Assembly (NCBI RefSeq): GCF_009770985.1
Contig: NZ_WSRW01000003.1
Coordinates: forward strand, 124,001-188,000
DNA length: 64,000 bases
Direction: 5' to 3'
DNA from: Mucilaginibacter lacusdianchii
Lineage (GTDB): Bacteria > Bacteroidota > Bacteroidia > Sphingobacteriales > Sphingobacteriaceae
In this document: piece by piece, positions 37,366 through 46,410 of the stretch
Position numbering within the stretch: the first letter of the stretch is position 1
How the letters are laid out: each line of letters begins with the position of its first letter
The notes under the pieces: generated by a model
Told to the model about the DNA's origin: nothing
The model's input: the letters and a program-made list of their open reading frames with translations, nothing else
Databases searched by the model: none
Made by a program: the position numbers and the translations under genes

Positions 37366-37384
37366 AAACGGTGTGGTACCGTTT
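37366..37384. promoter_or_regulatory. Inverted repeat between gntR and rhaT (candidate operator)
   Basis: AAACGGT, 5-bp spacer GTGGT, ACCGTTT: a perfect 7-bp inverted repeat 18 bp upstream of the GntR start codon and about 157 bp before rhaT. Spacing and symmetry fit a dimeric winged-helix repressor, so autoregulation plus control of rhaT is plausible. Only one copy was found. Confidence 0.45.
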
Positions 37385-37540
37385 TGGTAAAAATAGAATA
37401 AAATTATCGTTGCATTAAAATTAAGTTTTCCGGTGCAGGCGGGTGTAGGGCAGGTTAACCATGACAGTGCATGATAGCTTTATTATACAGCTTTTATACT
37501 TTCGTCTTTATACCAATTGTCATTTATCGTACCTAAATTC

Positions 37541-38623
37541 ATGGAAGCAGTTCTTGGCGTTATATTTCACTTTATCGGCGGCTTTGCATCCGGTAGTTTT
37601 TACATACCATATAAAAAGGTAAAAGGCTGGGCTTGGGAAAGCTTCTGGATTGTTGGCGGCATCTTCTCTTGGTTGATAGTTCCGCCGCTTGCCGCTTGGT
37701 TAACCATCCCGGGTTTTAGCGAAATCATTAGCCATACCAGTGGCAGTGTGTTAACACTTACTTACATATTTGGCTTGCTGTGGGGGGTAGGCGGCCTAAC
37801 TTATGGTCTGGGTGTTAGGTATTTGGGAGTAGCCTTGGGTAGCTCTATCATATTAGGTCTTTGCTCTGTGTTCGGTTCCTTGATTCCATCCTTTTATTAT
37901 GATCTTCATCCGCAGCCCGGTAAAGATTCTTTCAGTATGTTGATGAACAATCATTGGGGCCAGATGGTGCTGCTGGGCATAGCAGTATGCGTACTGGGCA
38001 TTATCATTTGCGGCAGAGCAGGTGTTATGAAAGAAAGGGAACTATCAAAGCTAGGTGCCGTTGGTGTCAGCAATACCGAATACAAATTCGGATTAGGCAT
38101 TTTTGTTGCCATAGTATCAGGTGTATTAAGTGCCTGTTTTGCTTTTGGTATTGATGCCGGTAAAGATATGGCCAACGAGGCCAACGCCATATGGAAAGCG
38201 GCCAATCTTGGTCAGGGTGAGTTTCTGTTTCAAAACAACGTTACTTATGTGGTAGTGCTTTGGGGCGGACTGACCACCAACTTTATATGGTGTATGTTTT
38301 TAAATGCCCGTAATAAAACTTTTGGCAACTATACCGACAAAAGAACCCCTTTATTAAAAAACTATCTGTTCTCGGCCTTGGCCGGAACAACCTGGTTCTT
38401 GCAGTTCTTTTTCTACGGAATGGGCGAGAGCCGTTTAGGTAATGGCCCAAGCTCATGGATATTGCACATGGCGTTCATCATCCTGATTGCCAATATATGG
38501 GGACTGGTGCTTAAAGAGTGGAAAGGCGTTAGCCGCAAATCGTTAATTACAGTGGTTGTGGGTATAGCCACCATTATATTGTCTGTATTAATAGTAGGAT
38601 ACGGAAATTCTATTAAACCTTAA
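37541..38623 (+). CDS. rhaT: L-rhamnose:H+ symporter RhaT
   Basis: A 360-residue inner-membrane protein with about ten hydrophobic segments, matching RhaT: HFIGGFASGSFYIPYKKVKGWAWESFW near the N-terminus, then VGGIFSWLIVPP and GLLWGVGGLTYGLGVRYLG. It imports L-rhamnose, and possibly L-lyxose or L-mannose, with a proton. The ATG at 37541 is chosen over an upstream in-frame TTG at 37517, because it gives the N-terminus seen in RhaT proteins (MEAVLGVIFHFIGG). It is the first gene of the catabolic run, divergent from the GntR gene, 26 bp before the aldolase fusion. Confidence 0.93.
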   Translation: MEAVLGVIFHFIGGFASGSFYIPYKKVKGWAWESFWIVGGIFSWLIVPPLAAWLTIPGFSEIISHTSGSVLTLTYIFGLLWGVGGLTYGLGVRYLGVALGSSIILGLCSVFGSLIPSFYYDLHPQPGKDSFSMLMNNHWGQMVLLGIAVCVLGIIICGRAGVMKERELSKLGAVGVSNTEYKFGLGIFVAIVSGVLSACFAFGIDAGKDMANEANAIWKAANLGQGEFLFQNNVTYVVVLWGGLTTNFIWCMFLNARNKTFGNYTDKRTPLLKNYLFSALAGTTWFLQFFFYGMGESRLGNGPSSWILHMAFIILIANIWGLVLKEWKGVSRKSLITVVVGIATIILSVLIVGYGNSIKP

Positions 38624-38649
38624 TTCGTAATCAAAAAATCTTAAATACA

Positions 38650-40770
38650 ATGTCATCTAAAACACTTGAATTTAAACATGTAAGTTATTTGTGGGATGAA
38701 GCCAAAGCGGCCGAACTGGCTGGTGATGAAGTGGCTTTATTAATATATCGTTCAAATTTGCTTGGTGCCGATTTACGCCTGACTAACTATGGCGGCGGTA
38801 ATACATCATGCAAAGTAATGGACAAAGATCCGCTCACCGGCAACGAGGTTGAGGTAATGTGGATCAAAGGTTCCGGCGGCGACATCGGTACTTTGAAAAA
38901 GAGCGGATTAGCCGCTTTATATGTAGACCGTTTACGCAGCCTTAAAAATGTTTACCGTGGCATTGAGCACGAAGACGAAATGGTGCAACTGTTTAACCAC
39001 AGCATCTTCGACCTAGACTCTAAAGCGCCATCAATTGATACCCCTTTGCACGGCTTTTTGCCTTTTAAACACATTGATCACCTGCACCCTGATGCAGCCA
39101 TAGCAATTGCTGCAGCAAAAGACGGTAAAAAAATTACCGAAGAGCTGTTTAGTGGTACTATCGGTTGGGTTGACTGGCAGCGCCCTGGTTTCGACTTAGG
39201 TTTGCAACTGCGCGAGTGTTTAGACAGTAACCCCGGTATCCGTGGCATTATGTTAGGTTCGCACGGTTTATTTACATGGGGCGATACTGCTTACGAAAGC
39301 TATGTAAACACATTGGAAGTAATTGAGCAATGCGCCGAGTACCTGGAACAAAACTATGGTAAAAAAGGCCCGGTGTTTGGCGGACAGAAAATACAAAGCT
39401 TGGATGAAGCCAGTCGTAAAAAACAGGCTGCTGCCTTAGCGCCGGTACTGCGCGGTTTTTGCTCAAGCAAAACCAGAATGATTGGTCATTTTACGGATGA
39501 TGCCCGCGTGCTGGAGTTTACCAACTCCAACGACCTTGAGAGGTTAGCGCCAATGGGAACCAGCTGCCCGGATCACTTTCTGCGTACCAAAATCAGTCCG
39601 TTGGTTTTAGATTTACCAACCGATGCTGATTTGAGCGATGTAACCGCTTTAAAAGAAAAGCTTACGCCTGCATTTGAGCAATACCGCCAAATGTATACCG
39701 ATTATTATAACACTTGTAAACATGATAACAGTCCGGGCATACGTGATGCTAATCCGGTAGTTATCCTGTATCCGGGTGTGGGTATGTTTACCTTCTCAAA
39801 AGACAAACAAACCGCCCGTGTAGCTGCCGAGTTTTATATCAACGCTATCAACGTGATGAAAGGTGCCGAGGCTATTTCTGAGTATACTTCGCTGCCACGT
39901 CAGGAAGCGTTTGACATTGAGTACTGGTTGCTGGAAGAAGCAAAGCTGCAGCGCATGCCTAAACCTAAAGCTTTGTCCGGTCGTGTGGCCTTAATTACCG
40001 GTAGTGCCGGTGGTATTGGTAAAGCTATCGCTAAAAAGTTTGTAGAAGAAGGTGCCGTAGTTATCCTGAATGATATGAATGCCGAACGCCTTGAAGGTGC
40101 CGGCGAAGAATTTAAAGGTAAATTCGGTAAAGATTCTTACGCTACAGCTATATTAGATGTAACCAAAGCCGATCAGATACAGGAAGCCATGAACGTAGCT
40201 GCATTAGCATTTGGTGGGGTAGATATTGTGGTGAACAATGCCGGTTTATCTATCTCCAAAACCATTGCCGACCATACCGAAAAAGATTGGGATCTGTTAT
40301 ATGATGTATTAGTAAAAGGTCAGTTTTTGGTAACCCAGGCCGCGGTTGAAGTCATGAAAAAGCAAGCTATTGGTGGCGATATTATTAATATCGTTAGCAA
40401 GAATGCTTTGGTTAGCGGACCAAACAACGCAGGCTATGGTAGCGCCAAAGCTGCCCAACTGCACCTGAGCCGTTTGAATGCTGCCGAATTAGGTCCGGAC
40501 AAAATCCGGGTTAACGTAGTAAACCCAGATGCGGTAATCAGCGACAGCAATATCTGGGCAGGCGGCTGGGCCGAAGGTCGTGCTAAAGCTTATGGTGTTA
40601 CCGTTGAAGAGTTGCCGGCTTACTACGCAAAACGTACTTTGCTAAACGAAATTATATTACCAGACGATATTGCCAATGCCTGCTTCGCCATCACTGGTGG
40701 CTTGCTGAATAAATCGACCGGCAACGTGATTAACGTAGACGGCGGGGTTGCTGCCGGATTTGTACGATAA
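38650..40770 (+). CDS. rhaEW: Bifunctional L-rhamnulose-1-phosphate aldolase / L-lactaldehyde dehydrogenase (RhaEW type)
   Basis: A 706-residue fusion. Residues 1-430 are a class II aldolase/adducin domain: GGGNTSCK near residue 49, zinc-ligand HIDHLHPDAAIA and GSHGLFTWG. Residues 440-706 are a short-chain dehydrogenase: LITGSAGGIGKAI, NNAGLSIS and the catalytic YGSAK. It splits L-rhamnulose-1-phosphate into dihydroxyacetone phosphate and L-lactaldehyde and oxidises the aldehyde to L-lactate, as described for RhaEW enzymes. L-lactate then fits the LutABC genes 3 kb downstream. The length is normal for the fusion. The same dehydrogenase could handle lactaldehyde from other deoxysugars (inference). 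Confidence 0.92.
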   Translation: MSSKTLEFKHVSYLWDEAKAAELAGDEVALLIYRSNLLGADLRLTNYGGGNTSCKVMDKDPLTGNEVEVMWIKGSGGDIGTLKKSGLAALYVDRLRSLKNVYRGIEHEDEMVQLFNHSIFDLDSKAPSIDTPLHGFLPFKHIDHLHPDAAIAIAAAKDGKKITEELFSGTIGWVDWQRPGFDLGLQLRECLDSNPGIRGIMLGSHGLFTWGDTAYESYVNTLEVIEQCAEYLEQNYGKKGPVFGGQKIQSLDEASRKKQAAALAPVLRGFCSSKTRMIGHFTDDARVLEFTNSNDLERLAPMGTSCPDHFLRTKISPLVLDLPTDADLSDVTALKEKLTPAFEQYRQMYTDYYNTCKHDNSPGIRDANPVVILYPGVGMFTFSKDKQTARVAAEFYINAINVMKGAEAISEYTSLPRQEAFDIEYWLLEEAKLQRMPKPKALSGRVALITGSAGGIGKAIAKKFVEEGAVVILNDMNAERLEGAGEEFKGKFGKDSYATAILDVTKADQIQEAMNVAALAFGGVDIVVNNAGLSISKTIADHTEKDWDLLYDVLVKGQFLVTQAAVEVMKKQAIGGDIINIVSKNALVSGPNNAGYGSAKAAQLHLSRLNAAELGPDKIRVNVVNPDAVISDSNIWAGGWAEGRAKAYGVTVEELPAYYAKRTLLNEIILPDDIANACFAITGGLLNKSTGNVINVDGGVAAGFVR

Positions 40771-40785
40771 GCAGTCAATATAAAT

Positions 40786-40871
40786 TCATGGTTCATAATT
40801 GGCAGTTCGTAATAACAGGCATTAGCTTTTAATATGAACTGCCAACTATATACTATGACCATTTATGAACC
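40786..40871. repeat. Nested inverted repeat (REP-like) between rhaEW and rhaI
   Basis: Outer arms GGTTCATAA (40790-40798) and TTATGAACC (40863-40871) enclose perfect inner 10-bp arms TTGGCAGTTC (40799-40808) and GAACTGCCAA (40836-40845). The AACCATGAATT text on the complementary strand recurs in the 45692-45773 repeat. It fills most of the 119-bp gap. It looks like the short mobile intergenic repeats seen in many Bacteroidota genomes. Confidence 0.6.
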
Positions 40872-40889
40872 AACCAATTAGAATAAGTT

Positions 40890-42164
40890 ATGCTTATAGA
40901 AAAATATAGAATTGATGAACAAAATCATCAGTTAAGCAGCAAACACCAGCGCCAATTTGAGTATGTAGCTGCTGATGTGCCAAACCTGGATGAGGTGATG
41001 AAAAAGCTTCAGGCATTTAATATTGCTATTCCAAGTTGGGCGCTGGGTACAGGTGGTACACGCTTCGGCCGTTTTTCGGGCGGTGGGGAGCCACGCAGCC
41101 TAGAAGAGAAAATTGAGGATGTAGGCGCGATACATGCACTCAACAAGTCAAGCAATTCTATTTCACTCCATATTCCATGGGATATTCCATCAAACGCAGA
41201 TGCGATCAAAGCTGTTGCGGCACAACATGGCTTACGCTTTGACGCGGTTAACTCTAATACTTTTCAAGATCAGCAAGACCAGCAGCAAAGCTATAAATTC
41301 GGTTCATTGCATCATGCTGATAAAGCGGTGCGTAAGCAGGCTGTTGAGCATAATATCGAGGTGATTAAATACGGTGTGGAATTGGGTTCCAGTGCCTTAT
41401 CGGTATGGTTGGCCGATGGCTCAAGCTTTCCCGGCCAGTTGAACTTCCGTACGGCATTTCAAAATACGCTGGAAAGTTTGCAGGAGATATACGACGCCCT
41501 GCCCGACGACTGGAAAGTATGGATAGAGTACAAACCTTACGAGCCGTACTTCTATTCAACCACCATTGGCGATTGGGGACAATCTTTGTTATTGGCCAAC
41601 AAGCTAGGTTCAAAAGCATCTACATTGGTTGATTTGGGTCACCATTTACCCAATACCAATATTGAACAAATTGTCTCGTTACTGTTAATGGAAGGCAAAC
41701 TAGCCGGATTTCATTTCAACGATTCCAAATATGGTGATGATGATTTGACTGTGGGTAGCATTAATCCATATCAGCTATTCCTGATCTTTAACGAACTGGT
41801 AGAAGGTATGGACGCACGCGGTATGACACACGCTACGGATATTGGCTGGATGATTGATGCCTCGCACAATTTGAAAGACCCGATTGAAGATTTGCTACAA
41901 TCGGTAGAGGCCATAAAAATTGCGTATGCACAGGCTTTGCTGGTTGATACGGCTGCATTAAAAGACGCACAGACTGCTAATGATGCAGTGGCTGCTCAGG
42001 AGATATTGCAAACTGCTTACCGCACGGATGTTCGTCCACTAGTGGCCGAAGCTCGTTTAAGAGAAGGCGGTGCTTTAAACCCGTTATCAGCTTACCGTAG
42101 TTTGGATGTACGTAACAATCTAATTAAAGAACGCGGTGCTAAAACCGTAGCTACAGGATTATAA
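40890..42164 (+). CDS. rhaI: L-rhamnose isomerase, RhaI type
   Basis: A 424-residue TIM-barrel sugar isomerase interconverting L-rhamnose and L-rhamnulose. WIEYKPYEPYFYSTTIGDWG and LVDLGHHLPNTNIEQIV hold the metal-binding Glu and Asp. GKLAGFHFNDSKYGDDDLTVGS and DIGWMIDASHNLKDP follow as in the Pseudomonas/Bacillus RhaI group rather than E. coli RhaA. Its stop is 1 bp before the kinase ATG, so the two are co-translated. The start follows the REP-like repeat. The enzyme is cytoplasmic, with no signal. Confidence 0.92.
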   Translation: MLIEKYRIDEQNHQLSSKHQRQFEYVAADVPNLDEVMKKLQAFNIAIPSWALGTGGTRFGRFSGGGEPRSLEEKIEDVGAIHALNKSSNSISLHIPWDIPSNADAIKAVAAQHGLRFDAVNSNTFQDQQDQQQSYKFGSLHHADKAVRKQAVEHNIEVIKYGVELGSSALSVWLADGSSFPGQLNFRTAFQNTLESLQEIYDALPDDWKVWIEYKPYEPYFYSTTIGDWGQSLLLANKLGSKASTLVDLGHHLPNTNIEQIVSLLLMEGKLAGFHFNDSKYGDDDLTVGSINPYQLFLIFNELVEGMDARGMTHATDIGWMIDASHNLKDPIEDLLQSVEAIKIAYAQALLVDTAALKDAQTANDAVAAQEILQTAYRTDVRPLVAEARLREGGALNPLSAYRSLDVRNNLIKERGAKTVATGL

Positions 42165-42165
42165 A

Positions 42166-43554
42166 ATGGCAGCAACTCCCGTTATAGCCGTATTTGACGT
42201 AGGCAAAACCAATAAAAAGCTATTCCTCTTTAATGAGGATTACAAAATTGTCTATGAAAAATCGGCACGGTTTAACGAAACGGTTGACGAAGATGGCGAT
42301 GCCTGCGAGAATGTGGATAGCTTACGCTTATCGGTATTCGATTCGTTGCACGCCATTTTCCGGCGATCAGAGTTTGAGGTAAAGGCCGTCAACTTTTCAT
42401 CATACGGTGCCAGTTTTGTATATGTGGATGAGGAGGGAATGCCTTTAACGCCGCTTTACAACTACCTGAAACCATATCCTGAAAACTTGCATAAGCAATT
42501 TTACGATACTTACGGAGGGGAGGAGCAGGTTGCCCGTCAAACTGCTTCGCCGGTGCTGGGGAGCCTTAATTCCGGTTTGCAGTTATATCGTTTAAAATAT
42601 GAGCAGCCCGAGGTATATAGCCGAGTTAAATATGCGTTGCACTTGCCGCAATATCTAAGTTATTTGCTTACAGGTCAGGCCAGCACGGACTTAACCAGTA
42701 TTGGCTGCCATACTACACTATGGGATTTCGAAAAGCAGCAGTATCATAACTGGGTATTACAAGAAGATGCGATTAGCAAACTTGCACCCATATTAGATGC
42801 AAACACAGTTTTGCCCGCATCATTTCCGGGCAACAGTTATAAGGTAGGTATAGGTTTGCACGATAGTTCGGCTGCCTTAATACCTTATCTGGTAAGTTTT
42901 ACTAAACCATTTGTGCTATTGTCAACCGGTACCTGGACCATCAGTTTAAACCCGTTCGATCACTCGCCGTTAAGCGCTGATGAATTGAAAAACGACTGTT
43001 TAAATTACATCCAGTACAAAGGGCAGCCGGTAAAAGCCTCGCGCTTATTTGCGGGTTACGAGTATGAGCAGCAGGTAAAACGCATTGCCGCGCATTTTAA
43101 CCAAAACACGGCGCATTACCGTACCTTAAAGTATGATGCTGATGTGGTTGCCCAGCTGTTAACTAAAGAACCACAAACACTTATTACCGGGGCAAATAGC
43201 TTAAAAGTATCAGTATTTGGTCATCGCGATTTGAGCGAATTTGCAAACGAAACCGAAGCCTATCATCGTTTAATGATGGATATCGTGAATCAGCAAAAAA
43301 TAGCAACAGGCTATGTGCTTAAGGGCAATGCCGTAAAGCGCATTTTTGTTGATGGCGGGTTCAGTAAAAATTCGGTATATATGCACCTGTTAGCTTCGGC
43401 TTTTCCAACCATGGAAGTGTTTGCTGCTTCAATGGCGCAAGCCACAGCGGTTGGTGCGGCCCTGGCCATACACCATTCCTGGAATACGGCGCCGTTGCCT
43501 CATGATTTATTGGAGCTGAAGTTTTATTCGGCTTCACAAGCTATTACAACTTAA
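42166..43554 (+). CDS. FGGY-family rhamnulokinase-like sugar kinase
   Basis: A 462-residue FGGY kinase. It has the phosphate-1 loop FDVGKTNKKL (about 10-19), the phosphate-2 segment LSTGTWTISLNPF (about 254-266) and an adenosine-site region VDGGFSKNS (about 396-404). It belongs to the divergent RhaK-like branch common in Bacteroidota. Phosphorylation of L-rhamnulose to the 1-phosphate completes the pathway between RhaI (1 bp upstream) and the aldolase fusion. L-fuculose kinase activity cannot be ruled out by sequence alone. Confidence 0.87.
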   Translation: MAATPVIAVFDVGKTNKKLFLFNEDYKIVYEKSARFNETVDEDGDACENVDSLRLSVFDSLHAIFRRSEFEVKAVNFSSYGASFVYVDEEGMPLTPLYNYLKPYPENLHKQFYDTYGGEEQVARQTASPVLGSLNSGLQLYRLKYEQPEVYSRVKYALHLPQYLSYLLTGQASTDLTSIGCHTTLWDFEKQQYHNWVLQEDAISKLAPILDANTVLPASFPGNSYKVGIGLHDSSAALIPYLVSFTKPFVLLSTGTWTISLNPFDHSPLSADELKNDCLNYIQYKGQPVKASRLFAGYEYEQQVKRIAAHFNQNTAHYRTLKYDADVVAQLLTKEPQTLITGANSLKVSVFGHRDLSEFANETEAYHRLMMDIVNQQKIATGYVLKGNAVKRIFVDGGFSKNSVYMHLLASAFPTMEVFAASMAQATAVGAALAIHHSWNTAPLPHDLLELKFYSASQAITT

Positions 43555-43575
43555 TTTACACTATTAGGAGAGAAG

Positions 43576-44310
43576 ATGCGGGTAGGATTATTTATACCGT
43601 GTTATGTAGATCAGTTTTATCCTGGTGCAGCCATAGCCACTTTGCAACTGTTAGAAAAACTGGGCGTCGAAGTGGCATATCCCAAAAATCAAACCTGTTG
43701 CGGTCAGCCAATGGCCAACTCGGGCTTTGAACATTTGACGGGTGGCTGCAATCGTTTATTCGTCGAAAACTTTGCGGGGTTCGATTACATTGTTGCCCCT
43801 TCGGGTAGCTGCGTGTTGCATATCCGCGAACATTTGCACGACGAGAAACAGGAGGAACTGGCACATGCCATCAGCCAAAAAACATACGAGCTTACATCTT
43901 TTTTAACCGATGTGTTGAAAGTGGAAAGTTTGCCATCGCGTTTTCCGCACCGGGTAGGCATGCATCAAAGCTGCCACGGTCAGCGTGGATTGCACTTGAG
44001 TTCCATGACCGAACTGGTGGCACCTGCTTTTTCAAAGCCGGGCTCGCTACTTAAAATGGTAAAAGGCATTGACCTGATTGAGCTTGACCGTAAGGACGAA
44101 TGTTGTGGCTTTGGCGGAACATTTTGCGTGGTGGAAGAAGCTGTGTCGGCTAAAATGGGTAAAGACCGTGTGGCCGATCATCTGCAACACGGTGCCGAGT
44201 ATATTACCGGCGTAGATATGTCGTGCCTGATGCACATGGAAGGCATTTTAAAACGCCAGGGAAGTAAAGTGAAAGTGATGCATATTGCAGAAATACTAAA
44301 TGCAGAGTGA
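43576..44310 (+). CDS. lutA: L-lactate oxidation complex, Fe-S/CCG protein LutA (LldE)
   Basis: A 244-residue cytoplasmic protein with two cysteine-rich CCG domains: NQTCCGQPMANSG with the downstream SGSC (about residues 34-80), and MHQSCHGQRGL, DECCGFGGTFCV and VDMSCLMHM (about 135-222). With LutB and LutC it oxidises L-lactate to pyruvate. An AGGAGA Shine-Dalgarno precedes the ATG at 43576, one of few visible in this window. The stop lies 1 bp before the preferred LutB start. Here it would consume L-lactate made by the RhaEW fusion. Confidence 0.93.
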   Translation: MRVGLFIPCYVDQFYPGAAIATLQLLEKLGVEVAYPKNQTCCGQPMANSGFEHLTGGCNRLFVENFAGFDYIVAPSGSCVLHIREHLHDEKQEELAHAISQKTYELTSFLTDVLKVESLPSRFPHRVGMHQSCHGQRGLHLSSMTELVAPAFSKPGSLLKMVKGIDLIELDRKDECCGFGGTFCVVEEAVSAKMGKDRVADHLQHGAEYITGVDMSCLMHMEGILKRQGSKVKVMHIAEILNAE

Positions 44311-44311
44311 G

Positions 44312-45685
44312 ATGGAAAGTAACAAAGATCATGCAGCACTAGCTGAAGTATTTAATAAAGACGAAGACCGTGTAGACTGGCACGATGAAACCTTATGGTG
44401 GATACGCCAGAAGCGCGATAAAAACGTTCACCAGTTGCCCGAATGGGAACTGTTGCGCGAAACTGCTTCTAATATCAAGCATAATGTATTATCGAATTTA
44501 AGCACCTATTTGGAGCAGTTCGAAAAAAGTGCGCTTGCCAACGGTGTAAAAGTGCATTGGGCTGCCGATGCAAAAGAGCACAACGAAATCATATTAGGTT
44601 TGCTTAAGCAGCACCAGATTGACCGTATGGTGAAAAGCAAATCAATGCTTACCGAAGAGTGCGGTTTGAACGATTACCTGGCCACGCATGGCATAGATGT
44701 AATTGACTCGGATTTAGGAGAGCGTATTGTACAACTGGCCGGCGAGCACCCGAGCCATATTGTACTGCCTTGTATTCACAAAAAGAAAGGCGAGATTGGC
44801 GATTTGTTTCACAAATACCTAGGTACACCGTCTAATGTAGACGATCCGCAATTTTTAACGGAAACCGCCCGCCATCACCTGCGCGAGATATTTTTGACCC
44901 GTAAAGCTGCCCTTACCGGCGTAAACTTTGCCATTGCCGAAACGGGCGAGTTTGTAATATGTACCAACGAAGGTAATGCCGATATGGGTGCCAACTTGGC
45001 CGAAATACACATTGCCTCGATGGGTATCGAAAAGCTGATACCAAAACGTGAGCACTTAGGCGTGTTTTTAAGACTGCTTACCCGGAGCGCCACCGGCCAG
45101 CCTATTACCACATATAGCAGTCACTATCGCAAACCTCGCGAAGGTAAAGAGATTCACATTGTACTGGTAGATAACGGCCGTAGTACGCAATTAGGGCGCG
45201 AAGATTTTCGTAACTCCCTTAAATGTATCCGTTGCGGTGCCTGCATGAACACCTGTCCGGTTTACCGCCGCAGTGGTGGTCATAGTTATCATACAGCGGT
45301 GGCGGGCCCAATAGGTTCCATACTGGCACCTAACTTGGACATGAAAAAGTATGCCGATCTGCCATTTGCCTCTACGCTTTGCGGCTCGTGTTCCAACGTG
45401 TGTCCGGTTAAAATTGATATACATCAGCAGCTTTATAAATGGCGGCAGGTGCTGGTGAAGGCCGGTTATGCGCCTGCCGGTAAAAAGATTGCGATGCAGG
45501 TTATGGCAGCCACTTTATCGTCGCCTACTTTGTACCATGCTGCCGGTAAAATGGGGCGGGCCACTATTAAGTTTGCGCCATTTGCAGTTAACAACAAACT
45601 GAATCCTTGGTACAAGCAGCGGGATATGCCAACGCCACCAAAAGAATCATTTGGCGAATGGTACGCAAAGAATAGAGGAAAATAG
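44312..45685 (+). CDS. lutB: L-lactate oxidation complex, Fe-S protein LutB (LldF)
   Basis: A 457-residue iron-sulfur protein. A LUD domain (about 55-290) with NEGNADMGANLAEIH is followed by two 4Fe-4S motifs, CIRCGACMNTCPVY (about 305-318) and CGSCSNVCPVKIDI (about 360), and a C-terminal helical region. It is the electron-transfer subunit of L-lactate oxidation. An in-frame ATG at 44300 would overlap lutA by 11 bp; the ATG at 44312 (MESNKDH) fits better because it lies just after the lutA stop with GAGTGAG before it. The gene is followed by a repeat-filled 90-bp gap. Confidence 0.92.
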   Translation: MESNKDHAALAEVFNKDEDRVDWHDETLWWIRQKRDKNVHQLPEWELLRETASNIKHNVLSNLSTYLEQFEKSALANGVKVHWAADAKEHNEIILGLLKQHQIDRMVKSKSMLTEECGLNDYLATHGIDVIDSDLGERIVQLAGEHPSHIVLPCIHKKKGEIGDLFHKYLGTPSNVDDPQFLTETARHHLREIFLTRKAALTGVNFAIAETGEFVICTNEGNADMGANLAEIHIASMGIEKLIPKREHLGVFLRLLTRSATGQPITTYSSHYRKPREGKEIHIVLVDNGRSTQLGREDFRNSLKCIRCGACMNTCPVYRRSGGHSYHTAVAGPIGSILAPNLDMKKYADLPFASTLCGSCSNVCPVKIDIHQQLYKWRQVLVKAGYAPAGKKIAMQVMAATLSSPTLYHAAGKMGRATIKFAPFAVNNKLNPWYKQRDMPTPPKESFGEWYAKNRGK

Positions 45686-45691
45686 AGATAG

Positions 45692-45773
45692 GAGCCAAGA
45701 ATTAAGAGCCAAGATTTTTCTGGTGCAAGTGGCCAAACGAGCGATGAACCAAGAACTATCAACCATGAATTAA
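45692..45773. repeat. Degenerate intergenic repeat between lutB and lutC
   Basis: GAGCCAAGA occurs twice (45692-45700 and 45706-45714), and GATGAACCAAGAACTATCAA followed by CCATGAATT (45743-45771) resembles the complement of the 40786-40871 repeat. The text has the low-complexity GAACCATGAA style of short intergenic repeats common in Bacteroidota. It ends directly before the lutC start. Confidence 0.5.
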
Positions 45774-45775
45774 AA

Positions 45776-46360
45776 ATGACCAGCAGAGAAAAAATATTAG
45801 CTGCCGTAACACGTAATCAGCCAGCATCAACGCCATTGCCCGATTTAAGTGTATTTAGTGGTGATACAGATAGTGTAGTGGATAAATACATTTCGGTATT
45901 AACAGGTATAGGTGGAACGGCTTATCAGGTAGGTGGCTATGATGAAATAACGGGCATTTTAAATGCCAAGTTTACCGAAGGTAGGGTGGTTAACACGGTG
46001 TCCGAGTTGCATCCGCATCATCAGGTACACGTTTTTGATAATGATATACATGGCTTGGAAAACGTAGAGCTGGCCATTATCAGTGCGCATTTTGCCGTAG
46101 CCGAAAATGGGGCCGTATGGGTAACCGAAGAGTTAATGGGCCGCAGGGTGTTTCCGTTTATTTGTCAGCATCTGGCAGTTGTGGTACCCATCAGTCAAAT
46201 TGTGCCTACCATGCACGTGGCTTATAAAGTTATCGGCAGCAAAAACTATGGCTATGGCGCATTTATAGCCGGTCCGAGCAAAACAGCGGATATTGAACAG
46301 TCACTGGTGCTGGGCGCTCATGGGCCGCGCAGCATGAATGTTTTTTTGATGGCCACATAA
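45776..46360 (+). CDS. lutC: L-lactate oxidation complex, LUD protein LutC (LldG)
   Basis: A 194-residue LUD-domain protein and the third subunit of the L-lactate oxidation system. Motifs include VNTVSELHP, ELAIISAHFAVAENGAVWV (about 97-115) and the C-terminal FIAGPSKTADIEQSLVLGAHGPRSM (about 162-186), typical of LutC. The 90-bp gap before it holds a degenerate repeat rather than a promoter I can recognise, so it is probably still in the lutAB transcript. The FucP gene follows after 50 bp. Confidence 0.92.
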   Translation: MTSREKILAAVTRNQPASTPLPDLSVFSGDTDSVVDKYISVLTGIGGTAYQVGGYDEITGILNAKFTEGRVVNTVSELHPHHQVHVFDNDIHGLENVELAIISAHFAVAENGAVWVTEELMGRRVFPFICQHLAVVVPISQIVPTMHVAYKVIGSKNYGYGAFIAGPSKTADIEQSLVLGAHGPRSMNVFLMAT

Positions 46361-46410
46361 ATATCCTTATCATTACCACTTTATAAACCTGTACATTTTT
46401 TGAGAACCCT

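Noticed and set aside
37517..37540. TTG-initiated extension of RhaT by eight residues
   Set aside because: The ATG at 37541 gives the N-terminus seen in RhaT proteins; the added residues are hydrophilic and unlike the family.
42166..43554. Kinase as L-fuculokinase of a phosphorylative fucose pathway
   Set aside because: No fucose isomerase or fuculose-phosphate aldolase is present, and the gene is co-translated with rhamnose isomerase, so rhamnulokinase is preferred.
45692..45773. Repeats as a small CRISPR array
   Set aside because: Units are short, degenerate and irregularly spaced, with no unique spacers and no cas genes nearby.
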